A DNA stretch of 64,000 nucleotides from Protaetiibacter larvae. Lineage in GTDB: Bacteria > Actinomycetota > Actinomycetes > Actinomycetales > Microbacteriaceae. The stretch's first letter is position 1. Every line of letters starts with the position of its first letter. The translations under genes were made by a program, and so were the position numbers. Shown here piece after piece: positions 63,968-64,000 of this stretch. Location: assembly GCF_008365275.1 (NCBI RefSeq), contig NZ_CP043504.1, positions 248,001 through 312,000 of the forward strand, written 5' to 3'. The notes under the pieces were generated by a model. It was not told the origin of the DNA. It saw only the letters and a list, made by a program, of their open reading frames with translations, and did not search any database.

Positions 63968-64000
63968 AGGGTAACCCTACTGGCCACCCACTGGCGTTGG

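Overview
The window is about 70% GC with dense, often overlapping genes, GTG starts and little non-coding DNA. The gene content (DUF222/13E12 HNH proteins, LacI-controlled xylan genes, NusG with a long acidic N-terminus, LAXTG surface protein, PspC-type two-component system, FAS1-type dehydratase pair next to murB) points to a high-GC actinobacterium. My best guess is the family Microbacteriaceae; this is inference from gene content and no rRNA is present.

Layout. 1-9.8 kb: a xylan/xylose block, with a secreted multidomain GH10 xylanase running off the left edge, a LacI regulator, xylA, xylB, a ThuA-like protein, a cyclase-family hydrolase and an amino-acid permease. 9.8-14.5 kb: a transsulfuration pair (cystathionine beta-synthase and a gamma-synthase/lyase) and an ABC exporter. 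14.6-18 kb: a sugar ABC importer (lipoprotein, two permeases). 18.1-26.6 kb: rplL-rplJ with an L10 leader, a two-component system, a YqaJ-type nuclease, housekeeping enzymes, then rplA-rplK. 26.7-36.0 kb: an accessory block lying between rplK and nusG, which are normally adjacent; it holds a LysE-type exporter, a VapBC-like pair, an HNH protein and a four-gene restriction-modification-like operon with an XRE regulator. 36.1-37.5 kb: nusG, secE and tRNA-Trp. 37.5-47 kb: TetR with its target membrane gene, LysG/LysE, a PspC envelope-stress two-component system, murB and two dehydratase genes. 47-48.5 kb: a 26-residue CxxC peptide gene behind a LuxR protein with a truncated receiver, plus azoreductase and MarR. 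49-51.5 kb: an ABC transporter and a DUF1778-GNAT toxin-antitoxin pair. 51.5-53.1 kb: an IS481-family element beside tRNA-Met and tRNA-Thr. 53.2-60 kb: two GH13 enzymes, an M23 peptidase, an inositol phosphatase and a glycine-rich surface protein. 60.1-64 kb: a second IS481-family element, a tRNA-Tyr 3' fragment that looks like an attachment site, and a type II restriction-modification pair that continues to the right edge.

The most interesting observations are: (i) the putative peptide/half-receiver LuxR locus with its own strong AT-rich promoter; (ii) the defence block placed between nusG and rplK; (iii) two different IS481-family elements that have both landed at the 3' end of a tRNA, with 15-16 bp target duplications, separating the tRNA from its terminator; (iv) a likely island boundary in tRNA-Tyr; and (v) several families of short intergenic inverted-repeat elements, one of which forms the coding 3' end of an ABC exporter. 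All functional calls come from reading motifs by eye; no database search was run.
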